A stretch of DNA of 64,000 nucleotides from contig NZ_CP031194.1 in assembly GCF_003344965.1 (NCBI RefSeq), positions 3,596,001-3,660,000 of the forward strand, given 5' to 3'. The stretch is from Streptomyces paludis (GTDB lineage Bacteria > Actinomycetota > Actinomycetes > Streptomycetales > Streptomycetaceae). A program made the translations under genes and the position numbers. Below are positions 27,149-37,209 of this stretch, piece by piece (the stretch's first letter is position 1; each line of letters starts with the position of its first letter). The notes below the pieces were generated by a model, which saw nothing but the letters and a program-made list of their open reading frames with translations, did not search any database and had not been told where the DNA came from.

Positions 27149-28231
27149 TCAGCGGTCGAAGTCCAACTCCACTTCTCCCGTGGCCGGATGGGACTGGCAG
27201 GCCAGCACATAGCCCGCGTCCGTCTCCTCCGGTTCGAGCGCGAAGTTGCGGTCCATCCTGACCTCGCCCGTCACCAGGAACGCCCGGCAGGTGCCGCACA
27301 CGCCGCCCTTGCAGGCGTACGGCGCGTCCGCGCGGCCCCGCAGCACGGTCTCCAGCAGCGATTCGCCGTCCCGGACCGGCCAGCGGCCCGAGCGCCCGCC
27401 GAGCGTCGCGGTGAGGGTGGCGGCGCGGGGGGCGGCGCGGGGGCCCTCTCCGGGTGTCCGCGCGGTGGCGGCGCCGGTGTCCGTGGCCGGGGCGTCGTCC
27501 ACGTGGAAGATCTCCTGGTGGATACGGCCGCGGGCCACCCCGAGGCCGCGCAGCGCGCCCTCGGCGGCGGTCACCAGCCCCAGCGGGCCGCAGAGGAACC
27601 AGCCGTCGATCCCGGCCACCGGGAGCAGTCCGGGCAGCAGTCCGGTCAGCCGCTCACGGTCCAGCCGTCCCGACGGCAGCCCTGACTGCCGCTCCTCCCG
27701 GGAGACCACGGTGACCAGCTGGAAGCGGTCCGGGAAGCGGTCCTTCAGATCGGCGACCTCCTCCAGGAACATCGTCGACGCCACGGTGCGGTCGCTGCGG
27801 ATCAGACAGAACCGGGCGTCCGGCTCCGCCGCCAGCAGGGTGGCCGCGATCGACAGCACCGGTGTGATGCCGCTGCCGCCGACGACCGCCGCGAAGTGCC
27901 CTGGGCGCGGCTCCAGCACGAAGCGGCCGGTCGGCTCCATCACCTCGACCGTGTCGCCGACGGCGAGTTCCTTGAGGGCGTACGTCGAGAACTCGCCGCC
28001 CTCGACCAGCCGGATGCCCACGCGCAGCACCGGCTCTGCCCCGGCGGGCGCGCAGATCGAGTACGTCCGCCGGATCTCGCCGGCCGCGGCGGGTCCGGTA
28101 CGGCGCAGGGCTATGTGCTGGCCGGGGGTGTGCCGGAACGCCTCGCGCAGCTCGGGCGGCACCTCGAAGGTGACGGCCACCGCGTCGTCCGTGAGCCGGT
28201 CGAGCGCGCCGACCCGGAGCGGATGGAACAT
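27149..28231 (-). CDS. paaE: Phenylacetyl-CoA epoxidase reductase subunit PaaE
   Basis: A 360-residue flavin and iron-sulfur oxidoreductase. The N-terminal FAD domain has RRTYSICAP, the NAD domain has VVGGSGITPVLSIAATLL, and the C-terminal plant-type ferredoxin has CKGGVCGTCRAF and a distal CQSHP for the 2Fe-2S cluster. It passes electrons from NADPH to the PaaABC(D) di-iron epoxidase that opens phenylacetyl-CoA catabolism. It is the last gene of paaABCDE; its ATG is adjacent to the paaD stop. The Ala-rich linker near 255-285 is longer than in E. coli PaaE. Confidence 0.95.
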   Translation of the reverse strand: MFHPLRVGALDRLTDDAVAVTFEVPPELREAFRHTPGQHIALRRTGPAAAGEIRRTYSICAPAGAEPVLRVGIRLVEGGEFSTYALKELAVGDTVEVMEPTGRFVLEPRPGHFAAVVGGSGITPVLSIAATLLAAEPDARFCLIRSDRTVASTMFLEEVADLKDRFPDRFQLVTVVSREERQSGLPSGRLDRERLTGLLPGLLPVAGIDGWFLCGPLGLVTAAEGALRGLGVARGRIHQEIFHVDDAPATDTGAATARTPGEGPRAAPRAATLTATLGGRSGRWPVRDGESLLETVLRGRADAPYACKGGVCGTCRAFLVTGEVRMDRNFALEPEETDAGYVLACQSHPATGEVELDFDR

Positions 28232-28852
28232 CTACAACTCCTTGAAGTGGTCGAACGGTTCGCGGCACGCCGTGCAGCGGCGCAGCGCCTTGCAGGCGGT
28301 GGAGGAGAACCGGCTGAGCAGCTCGGTGCGGGTCGAGCCGCAGTGCGGGCAGCGGATGGCCAGCGCCAGCGGCACGGGCCCGGCCGCGGCGCCCGGCCGG
28401 GGCGGGGCTATGCCGGCCTCGGCGAGCTTGCGCCTGCCCTCCGCGCTGATGTCGTCCGTGGACCAGGCGGGGGAGAGGACGGTCACGACGGAGACGTCCG
28501 GCACGCCGCGCTCACGGAGCACCCGCTCGATGTCCGAGGACATCGCCTCTATCGCCGGACAGCCGGTGTACGTGGGCGTCAGCTCGACGCGGACCGCACC
28601 GGCACCCGGGTCGGAGCGGGGTCCGGAACCGGAGCCGGGGCCCGGCGGGGACATATGGACGGCGCGCAGGACGCCCAGCTCCGCGAGGGTCACCACCGGC
28701 AGCTCGGGGTCCGGCACCGCGCCCGCGAGCCGGAACAGCTCGGCCTCCAGGGCGGTGGGAGGCGAGGCGGCACCCGGCGGCGAGGGAGCCCTCGGCGGCG
28801 CGGAGGCGGCGGGCGGCGCGGCGGCGGGCCGGGAGCCCGTTCCGGTCACCAT
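28232..28852 (-). CDS. paaD: Phenylacetyl-CoA epoxidase-associated protein PaaD (DUF59/MIP18 family)
   Basis: A 206-residue protein. The core has VPDPELPVVTLAELGVLR and the Cys-bearing TPTYTGCPAIEAM of the MIP18-type iron-sulfur assembly fold, and the C-terminus has CPHCGS and CTACREPFDHFKEL cysteine pairs. PaaD helps mature the iron sites of the epoxidase. ATG 28852 overlaps the paaC stop. The N-terminal 40 residues are Ala/Pro-rich, and a Gly/Ser insertion (GPGSGSGPRSDPGAGA) lies within the core. Confidence 0.9.
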   Translation of the reverse strand: MVTGTGSRPAAAPPAASAPPRAPSPPGAASPPTALEAELFRLAGAVPDPELPVVTLAELGVLRAVHMSPPGPGSGSGPRSDPGAGAVRVELTPTYTGCPAIEAMSSDIERVLRERGVPDVSVVTVLSPAWSTDDISAEGRRKLAEAGIAPPRPGAAAGPVPLALAIRCPHCGSTRTELLSRFSSTACKALRRCTACREPFDHFKEL

Positions 28853-29565
28853 GACGCCCCCGGGTGGCTGCGGTGCAGATGCTGCATCTCGGCGATCATC
28901 GGCCCGAACGGCTCGGTGTGCAGTCCCTGCCGGCCCGCGCCCGCCGTCCACGCGCCGGTGCGCGGCCCGTCCGGCACCCCCAGCGTCGCCCGGTCGAGCA
29001 CATCCGTGACGGAGGCGAGCCAGCCCGCCTCCAGCGCGGGCCAGTCGATGTCCAGCCCCTCGACGGGCTGGAACATCTCACCGGTGAACCGCCAGAGCCC
29101 GCCGCACGCCGCGGCCATCCGCCGGTGGCTCTCCGCTGTGCCGTCGCCGAGCCGCAGCGTCCAGTGCTCGGCGTGGTCCTGGTGGTACGCGACCTCCTTG
29201 ACGGCCTTGGCGGCGAGGCCGGTGAACTCGCTCTGCCCGGAAGCCAGTTCCCGGTACAGCGCCAGCTGGTAGGTGGAGAAGTAGAGCTGGCGCGCGATCG
29301 TCCGCGCGAAGTCCCCGTTCGGCTGCTCGACGAGCTGGAGATTGCGGAAGGACCGCTCGTCGCGCAGATAGGCCAGCTCGTCCTCGTCCCCTACGAGGGA
29401 GAGCAGGATCCGCGCCTGGCCCAGCAGGTCCAGCGCGATATTGGCGAGGGCGACCTCCTCCTCCAGCGCGGGGGCGTGGCCGGCCCACTCCCCCAGCCGG
29501 TGCGAGAGCACCAGCGCGTCGTCGCCCAGGGCCAGGGCCGCGGCTGTCGTCCGTACGTCCGTCAC
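28846..29565 (-). CDS. paaC: Phenylacetyl-CoA epoxidase structural subunit PaaC
   Basis: A 239-residue ferritin-like helical protein. Signature blocks are DDALVLSHRLGEWAGHAP, EEEVALANIALDLLGQAR, AVKEVAYHQDHAEHW and the C-terminal MQHLHRSHPGASW. PaaC pairs with the catalytic PaaA as a heterodimer that lacks the working di-iron site. GTG 29565 sits in an overlap with the paaB stop, so the operon is translationally coupled throughout. Confidence 0.94.
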   Translation of the reverse strand: MTDVRTTAAALALGDDALVLSHRLGEWAGHAPALEEEVALANIALDLLGQARILLSLVGDEDELAYLRDERSFRNLQLVEQPNGDFARTIARQLYFSTYQLALYRELASGQSEFTGLAAKAVKEVAYHQDHAEHWTLRLGDGTAESHRRMAAACGGLWRFTGEMFQPVEGLDIDWPALEAGWLASVTDVLDRATLGVPDGPRTGAWTAGAGRQGLHTEPFGPMIAEMQHLHRSHPGASW

Positions 29566-29848
29566 AGGTGGCGCACCCCCTCCGGGATCTCGTAGAAGGT
29601 CGGATGGCGGTACGGCTTGTCGGCGGCCGGGGCGAAGAACGGGTCCTTCTCGTCCGGCGAGGAGGCCGTGACGGCGGCCGAGGGCACGACCCAGATCGAG
29701 ACGCCCTCGCTCCGCCGGGTGTAGAGGTCCCGGGCGTTGCGCAGCGCCATCTCGGCGTCCGGGGCGTGCAGGCTGCCCGCGTGGGTGTGCGAGAGCCCGC
29801 GGCGGGACCGTACGAACACCTCCCACAGGGGCCAGTCGGTCGGGCTGC

Positions 29849-29852
<4 letters not shown>
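29562..29852 (-). CDS. paaB: Phenylacetyl-CoA epoxidase subunit PaaB
   Basis: A 96-residue protein of normal length: [42 protein letters not shown] and the C-terminal [11 protein letters not shown] are all diagnostic. PaaB bridges PaaAC heterodimers in the epoxidase complex. ATG 29852 overlaps the paaA stop by 4 nt. Confidence 0.95.
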
Positions 29853-30904
<1,052 letters not shown>

Positions 30905-30919
30905 CCGGACCCCCTACCG

Positions 30920-30933
30920 ACCGATCGTTCGGT
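30920..30933. promoter_or_regulatory. PaaR-type operator upstream of paaA
   Basis: ACCGATCGTTCGGT is a near-perfect palindrome fitting ACCGNNCGNNCGGT, which I recall as the core of the PaaR site of Corynebacterium glutamicum. The surrounding 18 nt (30917-30934) are identical, reverse-complemented, to the paaN/paaH site. On the minus strand TTGACA (30970-30975) is a good -35 with a weak -10 CACCAT, placing the operator just downstream of the start point, where a bound TetR protein would block transcription. Confidence 0.75.
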
Positions 30934-30979
30934 TCGTTGACTTCAATGGTGGGTCGGCGGCCCGTAGGGTGTCAACCTC

Positions 30980-30988
30980 TGTGGATAA
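30980..30988 (-). promoter_or_regulatory. DnaA box upstream of paaA
   Basis: TTATCCACA on the minus strand, perfect consensus, directly upstream of the candidate -35 of paaA and 46 nt from the PaaR-type operator. Confidence 0.7.
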
Positions 30989-31021
30989 CTGACCGGGGCG
31001 CGCGACGGGGATCGGGGCGGG

Positions 31022-31762
31022 ATGGATTCGTACGACGACCAGGAGGCGCGGGCCGGGACTCCTGCGGCCGGCTCGCGGCGGCCCGGGCCACCGGAGTCCG
31101 GCGGCGGCATAGTCGGCCTCTCCTTCCCGTACCAGGTGGCGGCCTCCACGGCCCTCGCGGTGATCGCCGTACTGGCCTGTGTCCATGTGGCGATGGTGTT
31201 TCTGCACGTCGCGCCCTCGAACACGATCACCAAGGAGCACGGCAAGGCCGTCGACGCGTGGGTCTATCCCGAGTTCGAGCAGAACTGGAAGCTCTTCGCG
31301 CCCAACCCGCTCCAGCAGAACATCGCCGTCCAGACGCGCGCCGAGGTCGAGTCCGCCGACGGCACGCGGGCCACCACCGGCTGGATCGACCTCTCCGCCG
31401 AGGACGCCCGGGCGATCCGGCACAATCCGCTGCCCAGCCATGTCGACCAGAACGAACTGCGCCGCGGCTGGGACTTCTTCGTCGGATCGCACGACAGCCA
31501 GAGCCGCCCCAACGGACTGCGCGGCAAGCTCTCCGAGCGGTACATGCGCCGCATCGTGATGCTGCGGCTGGAGGACCACGCGCTGGGCGGGACCGTGACC
31601 CGTATCCAGGTCAGGTCGGCCACGACCTCCGTCGGCAGCCCGGTGTGGAGCAAGGAGAAGGTCAGCACCCGCCCGTCGTACCGGGTCTTCCCCTGGTGGA
31701 CGGTGAGCGCCGAGGATCTTCCCGAAGGCGTACGGAACGGCAGCAAGGAGGCGGGCGAGTGA
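31022..31762 (+). CDS. DUF5819-like single-pass membrane protein
   Basis: A 246-residue protein with a cytoplasmic tail, one membrane helix (VAASTALAVIAVLACVHVAMVFL, about 38-60), and an extracellular domain with the conserved WVYPEFEQNWKLFAPNPL block, GWIDLSAEDA, SERYMRRIVMLRLE and a Trp-rich end. It fits the actinobacterial DUF5819 family as I recall it. It overlaps the HTTM gene by 4 nt (GTGA), so the two probably form a membrane complex. Function unknown. Confidence 0.8.
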   Translation: MDSYDDQEARAGTPAAGSRRPGPPESGGGIVGLSFPYQVAASTALAVIAVLACVHVAMVFLHVAPSNTITKEHGKAVDAWVYPEFEQNWKLFAPNPLQQNIAVQTRAEVESADGTRATTGWIDLSAEDARAIRHNPLPSHVDQNELRRGWDFFVGSHDSQSRPNGLRGKLSERYMRRIVMLRLEDHALGGTVTRIQVRSATTSVGSPVWSKEKVSTRPSYRVFPWWTVSAEDLPEGVRNGSKEAGE

Positions 31763-33099
31763 GCGGGCAGCCGGATCCGGAACCCAGGCCGAGGACAGCG
31801 CCCGAGCAGGCTGAGGAGCCGCGGCTGCCGAAGGAGTCGCCGCCCGAGGGAGCGCACGCGCAGGCCCCGCCGCGCGTGGTCAAGCGCTCCTCGTTCGAGC
31901 GGCGGGCCGCCACCGCCCTCCAGCGCGTCACCTCCACCCCCCTCGGCCGCTATCAGAGCGCCGTCGTCCGGATCGGCTTCGCGGGCACCTGGCTGGCCTT
32001 CCTGCTGCGCGAGGTGCCGCACCGCCGGGAGCTGTACGGGCCCGACGGGCCGTGGAGCTGGGACATGGCCCGGCAGCTGATCGACCGGAACGGCGCCTTC
32101 ACCGCGCTGATGTGGTCCGACAGCACGGTCTGGTTCGAGATCGTCTTCGCCGTCGCCGTGCTCTCCAGCGCGCTGCTGCTGCTCGGCTGGCGGACCCGGA
32201 CGATGTCCGTGTTCTTCATGTTCGGTGTGCTCTCGCTCCAGAACCGCTCCATCTTCATGGGCGACGGCGGCGACAACGTCATCCATCTGATGGCGATCTA
32301 TCTGGTCCTCACCCGCTGCGGCCAGGTCTGGTCGCTGGACTCCCGGCGCGCCGCGCGCGCAGCCGCGGCCGCACCCGTGCCGGACCGGACCGGCCCGGTG
32401 CTGTGGTGCCTGACCGGCGTGTTCCTGTTCGTCGGTACGGCGGTGGCCGCACCGCTTCCCGCGCTCTGGCTGGTGCTGCTGTTCTGGGGCATGTGGGCCG
32501 CGCAGGGCCTGTGGTGGGCGGCTAACCGGTACGCGCCCGACAGCCAGCCGCGCGCCCTGCTGGATGTGCTCGCCAACCTCGTCCACAACACCGGACTCGT
32601 CGTCATCATGGCGGAGGTCTGTCTCGTCTACGCCACCGCGGGCTGGTACAAGATCCAGGGCTCCCGCTGGCAGGACGGCACCGCCCTCTACTACCCGCTG
32701 AAGCTGGACTACTTCGCGCCCTGGCCGGCGCTCTCGGGCATCCTCGCGGCCAGCGGCATCATGGTGATGGTGGTGACCTACGCGACGGTCATCGTGCAGG
32801 TCGCCTTCCCGTTCACGCTCTTCAACCGCCGGGTCAAGAACGTCCTGCTGGTCGTGATGATGCTGGAGCACGCGGGCATCGCCGTACTGCTCGGGCTGCC
32901 GTTCTTCTCCTTCGCGATGATCGCCGCCGACGCCGTCTTCCTACCGACGGGCTTCCTTCTCTTCCTCGGCGCCCGTACCGTCCGGCTGCGCGACCGGCTG
33001 CTCCCCGGGCTCGGCCGCCCCGGCCCGCCGGCCGACCGCCCCGCCCCGCCCGAACAGCGGAGCGAGAGCCCTGACCAGCCCCGTACCCTCGTGGGGTGA
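31759..33099 (+). CDS. HTTM-domain (vitamin K-dependent gamma-carboxylase-like) membrane protein
   Basis: A 446-residue protein with eight or more membrane helices. It begins with a charged tail, then PLGRYQSAVVRIGFAGTWLAFL. Family marks are LLGWRTRTMSVFFMFGVLSLQNRSIFMGDGGDNVIHLMAIYLVLTRCG (in pieces), ATAGWYKIQGSRWQDGTALYYPL, and LEHAGIAVLLGLPFFSFAMIAADAVFLP. HTTM proteins share the membrane core of gamma-carboxylase; many bacterial ones have no known substrate. Coupled to the DUF5819 gene upstream and the methyltransferase downstream. Confidence 0.88.
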   Translation: MSGQPDPEPRPRTAPEQAEEPRLPKESPPEGAHAQAPPRVVKRSSFERRAATALQRVTSTPLGRYQSAVVRIGFAGTWLAFLLREVPHRRELYGPDGPWSWDMARQLIDRNGAFTALMWSDSTVWFEIVFAVAVLSSALLLLGWRTRTMSVFFMFGVLSLQNRSIFMGDGGDNVIHLMAIYLVLTRCGQVWSLDSRRAARAAAAAPVPDRTGPVLWCLTGVFLFVGTAVAAPLPALWLVLLFWGMWAAQGLWWAANRYAPDSQPRALLDVLANLVHNTGLVVIMAEVCLVYATAGWYKIQGSRWQDGTALYYPLKLDYFAPWPALSGILAASGIMVMVVTYATVIVQVAFPFTLFNRRVKNVLLVVMMLEHAGIAVLLGLPFFSFAMIAADAVFLPTGFLLFLGARTVRLRDRLLPGLGRPGPPADRPAPPEQRSESPDQPRTLVG

Positions 33100-33773
33100 G
33101 CAGCGAGAAACCGGCCGAGGCGCTGGAACCGGTCCAGTACGACGACGGCTTCGGTCCGGAGATTGGCGTGGGCCCGCACGGCGAGCCCTGGCCCGAGGAC
33201 AAGCGGTACGACCCGGAGCTGCTGGCCTCCGGCGACCGCCGCAACGTCACCGACCAGTACCGCTACTGGACGCGCGAGGCGATCGTCGAGGATCTGGACA
33301 CCCGGCGCCACGACTTCCATGTGGCGGTGGAGAACTGGACCCACGACTTCAACATCGGCTCCGTGGTCCGTACGGCCAACGCGTTCCTCGCCAAGGAGAT
33401 CCATATCGTCGGCCGGCGGCGGTGGAACCGGCGCGGCGCGATGGTGACCGACCGGTATCAGCATGTGCGGCACCATCCGGACACCGCGGAGCTGACGGCG
33501 TGGGCGGCGGCGGAGGGGCTGCCGATCATCGGGATCGACAATCTGCCGGGGGCCGTGGCGCTGGAGCGCACCGAGCTGCCGCGGCGGTGTGTGCTGCTCT
33601 TCGGGCAGGAGGGGCCCGGGCTGACCGAGGAGGCGCGGGCGCATGCCTCGATGGTCTGCTCGATCGCCCAGTTCGGGTCGACCCGGTCGATCAACGCGGG
33701 CGCGGCGGCGGCGATCGCCATGCACGCGTGGATCCAGCGGTACGCGGAGATTCCGGCGCCGCCCGGCGGATGA
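33096..33773 (+). CDS. SpoU/TrmH-family RNA 2'-O-methyltransferase
   Basis: A 225-residue SPOUT methyltransferase. Motif 1 is HDFNIGSVVRTANAF, motif 2 LLFGQEGPGLT and motif 3 IAQFGSTRSINAGAAAAIAMHAW, which form the trefoil-knot SAM site. It methylates a ribose in tRNA or rRNA; the target cannot be told. GTG 33096 overlaps the HTTM stop by 4 nt. Why an RNA methyltransferase should be coupled to two membrane proteins is not obvious. Confidence 0.92.
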   Translation: MSSEKPAEALEPVQYDDGFGPEIGVGPHGEPWPEDKRYDPELLASGDRRNVTDQYRYWTREAIVEDLDTRRHDFHVAVENWTHDFNIGSVVRTANAFLAKEIHIVGRRRWNRRGAMVTDRYQHVRHHPDTAELTAWAAAEGLPIIGIDNLPGAVALERTELPRRCVLLFGQEGPGLTEEARAHASMVCSIAQFGSTRSINAGAAAAIAMHAWIQRYAEIPAPPGG

Positions 33774-33803
33774 GCCGGGGCGGCGCCGTCAGCGCGCACG
33801 GTG

Positions 33804-35528
33804 TCAGGACTGACGCCGGACCTCGATCACGCGGAAGCGGTTCGCCACGAACGCCGCGTCGCACAGCGCCGCGTTCGCCGCCGGATTGCCGCCTGAGCCG
33901 TGGAAGTCGGAGAAGGCGGCCGTCTGGTTCACATACACCCCTCCCGTGAGGTTGAGGGAGAGTTGCGCGGACTCGTCCAGACAGACGTCCTCCAGCGCGC
34001 GTTCCGTCGCGGGCGAGGTCGTGTACGCGCCGACCGTCATCGCGCCCTTGTCGCGCACCGTACGGCGCAGCAGGTCGAGGGCGTCCTCCGTGGAGTCGAC
34101 GGCGACCGCGAAGGACACCGGGCCGAAGCACTCGGAGAGATACGGGACTTCCGGCGCCGCGGCCTCCGCCTCCGCCGAGCCGTCCGTGTCCCACGCCTTG
34201 CGGGCGCCGTCGGCCTTCACGAGCGCGGGGGTGCGCACCACGGCGTCCGGGAAGTCCGGATGGGTGACGGCCCGGGAGGCCAGGGCGAGGTCCCCGAGGG
34301 CGGCGGCGTCGTCGAGGCGGGCCTTCACCCCGGGGTTGACCAGCGCGCCGAGCAGACCGGCCGCGCGGGTGTCGTCCCCGAGCAGCTTGGTCACCGCGGC
34401 GGCGAGATCGGTGACCACCTCGTCGTACGACTTCTCGCCCGCGTCCGTCGCGATGCCGTCCCGGGGGATGAGCAGGTTCTGCGGTGTGGTGCACATCTGG
34501 CCGCTGTACAGGGAGAGCGAGAAGGCGAGGTTGGCGAGCATCCCCTTGTAGTCGTCGGTGGAGTCGATGACGACGGTGTTGACGCCGGCCTTCTCCGTGT
34601 ACACCTGGGCCTGGCGGGCGTGGGTCTCCAGCCAGTCGCCGAAGGCCGTCGAGCCCGTGTAGTCGATGATCCGGATCTCGGGCCGGACGGCCAGGGTCCT
34701 GGCGATGCCCTCGCCGGGCCGCTCCACGGCCAGCGCGACCAGGTTCGGGTCGAAGCCGGTCTCGGCGAGCACCTCGCGGGCGATCCGTACGGTCAGGGCG
34801 AGCGGCAGGACCGCGCGCGGATGCGGCTTGACCAGGACCGGGTTCCCGGTGGCCAGGGACGCGAACAGGCCCGGGTAGCCGTTCCACGTGGGGAAGGTGT
34901 TGCAGCCGATCAGCAGCGCGATACCGCGCGGGGCGGCGGTGAAGGTCTTCCGCAGCTCCAGCGGGTCGCGCTTGCCCTGGGGCTTGGACCAGTCGGCGGC
35001 GGCCGGCGTACGGGTCTGCTCCTGGTAGGCGTACGCCACGGCCTCCAGGCCCCGGTCCTGGGCGTGCGGCCCGCCCGCCTGGAACGCCATCATGAACGCC
35101 TGGCCGCTGGTGTGCATCACCGCCTGCGCGAACTCGTGCGTACGGGCGGAGATCCGCGCCAGCGTCTCCAGACAGACCAGGGCGCGCGTCTCGGGGCCCG
35201 CCGCGCGCCACGCGCCCATGCCCGCGCGCATGGCGGGCAGCAGGACGTCCGGGTCGGCGTGCGGGTACTCGATACCGAGGGCCGGGCCGTACGGCGAGAT
35301 CTCGTCGCCGGTCCAGCCGTCCGTGCCGGGCTGGTCCAGCGCGAAGGGGGCCCCGCGCAGGGCCTGGAACGCGGCGAGCCCGTCGGCGGGCGCGCTCTCG
35401 CCGTACGCCTTGGGGTGTTCGGGGTGGGGGGACCAGTACGCGCGGGTGCGGACCGCGTCGAGGGCCTGGTCGAGCGTGGGCCGGTGCTTCTCGGCGAGCT
35501 GCTGGGGGCTGAGCTGGGCGGCCATCAC
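33804..35528 (-). CDS. paaN: Phenylacetate degradation protein PaaN (aldehyde dehydrogenase)
   Basis: A 574-residue aldehyde-dehydrogenase fold protein without the C-terminal hydratase domain of E. coli PaaZ. It begins AAQLSPQQLAEKHRPTLDQAL; the cofactor region has LLIGCNTFPTWNGYPG and DYTGSTAFGDWLE, and the catalytic Cys is in YSGQMCTTPQNLLIP. It probably oxidises the semialdehyde formed after oxepin-CoA ring opening, with a separate hydratase elsewhere. The start is GTG 35528 or ATG 35525, both after GAGGAG. Divergent from paaH, with a PaaR-type operator between. Confidence 0.92.
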   Translation of the reverse strand: MMAAQLSPQQLAEKHRPTLDQALDAVRTRAYWSPHPEHPKAYGESAPADGLAAFQALRGAPFALDQPGTDGWTGDEISPYGPALGIEYPHADPDVLLPAMRAGMGAWRAAGPETRALVCLETLARISARTHEFAQAVMHTSGQAFMMAFQAGGPHAQDRGLEAVAYAYQEQTRTPAAADWSKPQGKRDPLELRKTFTAAPRGIALLIGCNTFPTWNGYPGLFASLATGNPVLVKPHPRAVLPLALTVRIAREVLAETGFDPNLVALAVERPGEGIARTLAVRPEIRIIDYTGSTAFGDWLETHARQAQVYTEKAGVNTVVIDSTDDYKGMLANLAFSLSLYSGQMCTTPQNLLIPRDGIATDAGEKSYDEVVTDLAAAVTKLLGDDTRAAGLLGALVNPGVKARLDDAAALGDLALASRAVTHPDFPDAVVRTPALVKADGARKAWDTDGSAEAEAAAPEVPYLSECFGPVSFAVAVDSTEDALDLLRRTVRDKGAMTVGAYTTSPATERALEDVCLDESAQLSLNLTGGVYVNQTAAFSDFHGSGGNPAANAALCDAAFVANRFRVIEVRRQS

Positions 35529-35581
35529 GGACCAACTCCTCGGATGCGTCGGTACGGCGACGTGCGGACAGAGTTAGAGTA

Positions 35582-35595
35582 ACCGAACGATCGGT
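35582..35595. promoter_or_regulatory. PaaR-type operator between paaN and paaH
   Basis: ACCGAACGATCGGT matches ACCGNNCGNNCGGT exactly; AACCGAACGATCGGTCGG (35581-35598) is the exact complement of the paaA site. It is 53 nt from the paaN start and 81 nt from the paaH start, so it can control both. Confidence 0.8.
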
Positions 35596-35620
35596 CGGGA
35601 CAAGGGGTGCCCGGCGAACC

Positions 35621-35629
35621 TGTGGACAA
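35621..35629 (-). promoter_or_regulatory. DnaA box between paaN and paaH
   Basis: TTGTCCACA on the minus strand, perfect consensus, 25 nt from the PaaR-type operator and upstream of it with respect to paaN. Confidence 0.65.
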
Positions 35630-35676
35630 CTCACCGCGGACCCCGCGCCGGTGACCCGTACGGAAGGATTGTGTTC

Positions 35677-37209
35677 ATGACAGCGATCGAGCCGCACCGC
35701 GTCGTCGCGGTCGTCGGCACCGGCACGATGGGGCAGGGCATAGCCCAGGTGGCGCTGGCCGCCGGGCATCCCGTACGGCTCTACGACGCCGCGCCGGGCC
35801 TGGCCGCACAGGCCGCCACCGCCATCGCCGGACGCCTCGACCGGCAGGTCGCGAAGGGCCGGCTCCACGCGGCGTCGCGCGACGCCGCGCTCGCCCGGCT
35901 GCGCCCGGCCGACAGCCTCGCCGAACTCTCCGACGCCGCGCTCGTGGCCGAAGCCGTCGTGGAACGGCTCCCCGTCAAACAGGAGCTGTTCGCCGCGCTG
36001 GAGGACACCGTCGCCGACGGCTGTCTGCTGGCCACCAACACCTCCTCCCTCTCCGTGACGGCCGTCGCGGGCGCGCTGCGCCTCCCCGGCCGCCTCGTCG
36101 GGCTCCACTTCTTCAACCCGGCGCCCCTGCTGCCGCTCGTGGAGGTCGTCAGCGGCGCCGCGACCGACCCGGCCGCCGCCGACCGCGCGTACGCGACGGC
36201 CCGCGCCTGGGGCAAGACCCCCGTACGCTGCGCCGACACCCCCGGGTTCATCGTCAACCGCGTCGCCCGCCCCTTCTATGCCGAGGCGCTGCGGGTGTAC
36301 GAGGAGGGGGCCGCCGACCCGGCCACGATCGACGCGGTGCTGCGGGAGTGCGGCGGCTTCCGGATGGGCCCCTTCGAGCTGATGGACCTGATCGGCCAGG
36401 ACGTCAACGAGACGGTCACCCGGTCCGTCTGGGAGTCCTTCCACCAGGACGTGCGATTCACCCCGTCGCTTGCCCAGCGCAGGCTGGTGGAGGCGGGGCG
36501 GCTGGGCCGCAAGTCGGGGCGGGGCTGGTTCGCGTACGGCCCCGAAACGGAGGGCACGCGCGCGTGCCCGCGTACGGAGGAGCCGTGCGAGGCCCCGGAC
36601 GCGGTCGGTCTGCACGCGGACCTCGGCCCCGCCGCCGTACTGCGCGAGATGATCGAGGAGGCGGGGATCAAGGTCACCCGCGACCGCACCCCGCACATCT
36701 CCGGCGGCTTCATCGCCCTGCCCGGCGGCACGGCGCTCGCCCTCACCGACGGGGCGACCCCCACCGCCGACCCCTCCGGGGCGTACATCCACTTCGATCT
36801 CGCCCTCGACTACCGCGCCTGCACCCGGATCGCCCTCGCGCCCGGCGCGGACGCGGACCCCGCCGATCTGCGCGCGGCCATCGGCCTCTTCCAGCGGCTC
36901 GGCAAGCAGGTCAGCGTCATCGGCGAGATCCCCGGGATGATCGTGGCGCGTACGGTCGCCATGCTGATCGACTTCGCGGCGGACGCCGCCGGCCGCGCAG
37001 TGGCGAGCGCCCGGGACATCGACACCGCCATGAAACTCGGCGTGAACTACCCTGGCGGACCCGGCGAGTGGTGCGCGCGCCTCGGCGCGGGGTGGGCACA
37101 CTACTTCCTGCGCACCATGGACGGCGAGTATCCCGGCGGCCGTTACGGCTCGTCCCCGGCGCTGCGCCGCCGCGCCGAACTCGAAGCGAAGCAGGGACGT
37201 TCCTCATGA
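35677..37209 (+). CDS. paaH: 3-Hydroxyacyl-CoA dehydrogenase PaaH
   Basis: A 510-residue dehydrogenase. The NAD-binding fold opens with VVAVVGTGTMGQGIAQVALAAG; the catalytic region has NTSSLSVTAVA and GLHFFNPAPLLPLVEVV, and the C-terminal dimerisation domain is present twice, the second copy ending in AMKLGVNYPGGPGEW. It oxidises the 3-hydroxyadipyl-CoA intermediate of phenylacetate catabolism. ATG 35677 follows GGAAGGA by 8 nt. It overlaps paaR by 3 nt (ATGA), so regulator and enzyme are co-expressed. Confidence 0.93.
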   Translation: MTAIEPHRVVAVVGTGTMGQGIAQVALAAGHPVRLYDAAPGLAAQAATAIAGRLDRQVAKGRLHAASRDAALARLRPADSLAELSDAALVAEAVVERLPVKQELFAALEDTVADGCLLATNTSSLSVTAVAGALRLPGRLVGLHFFNPAPLLPLVEVVSGAATDPAAADRAYATARAWGKTPVRCADTPGFIVNRVARPFYAEALRVYEEGAADPATIDAVLRECGGFRMGPFELMDLIGQDVNETVTRSVWESFHQDVRFTPSLAQRRLVEAGRLGRKSGRGWFAYGPETEGTRACPRTEEPCEAPDAVGLHADLGPAAVLREMIEEAGIKVTRDRTPHISGGFIALPGGTALALTDGATPTADPSGAYIHFDLALDYRACTRIALAPGADADPADLRAAIGLFQRLGKQVSVIGEIPGMIVARTVAMLIDFAADAAGRAVASARDIDTAMKLGVNYPGGPGEWCARLGAGWAHYFLRTMDGEYPGGRYGSSPALRRRAELEAKQGRSS

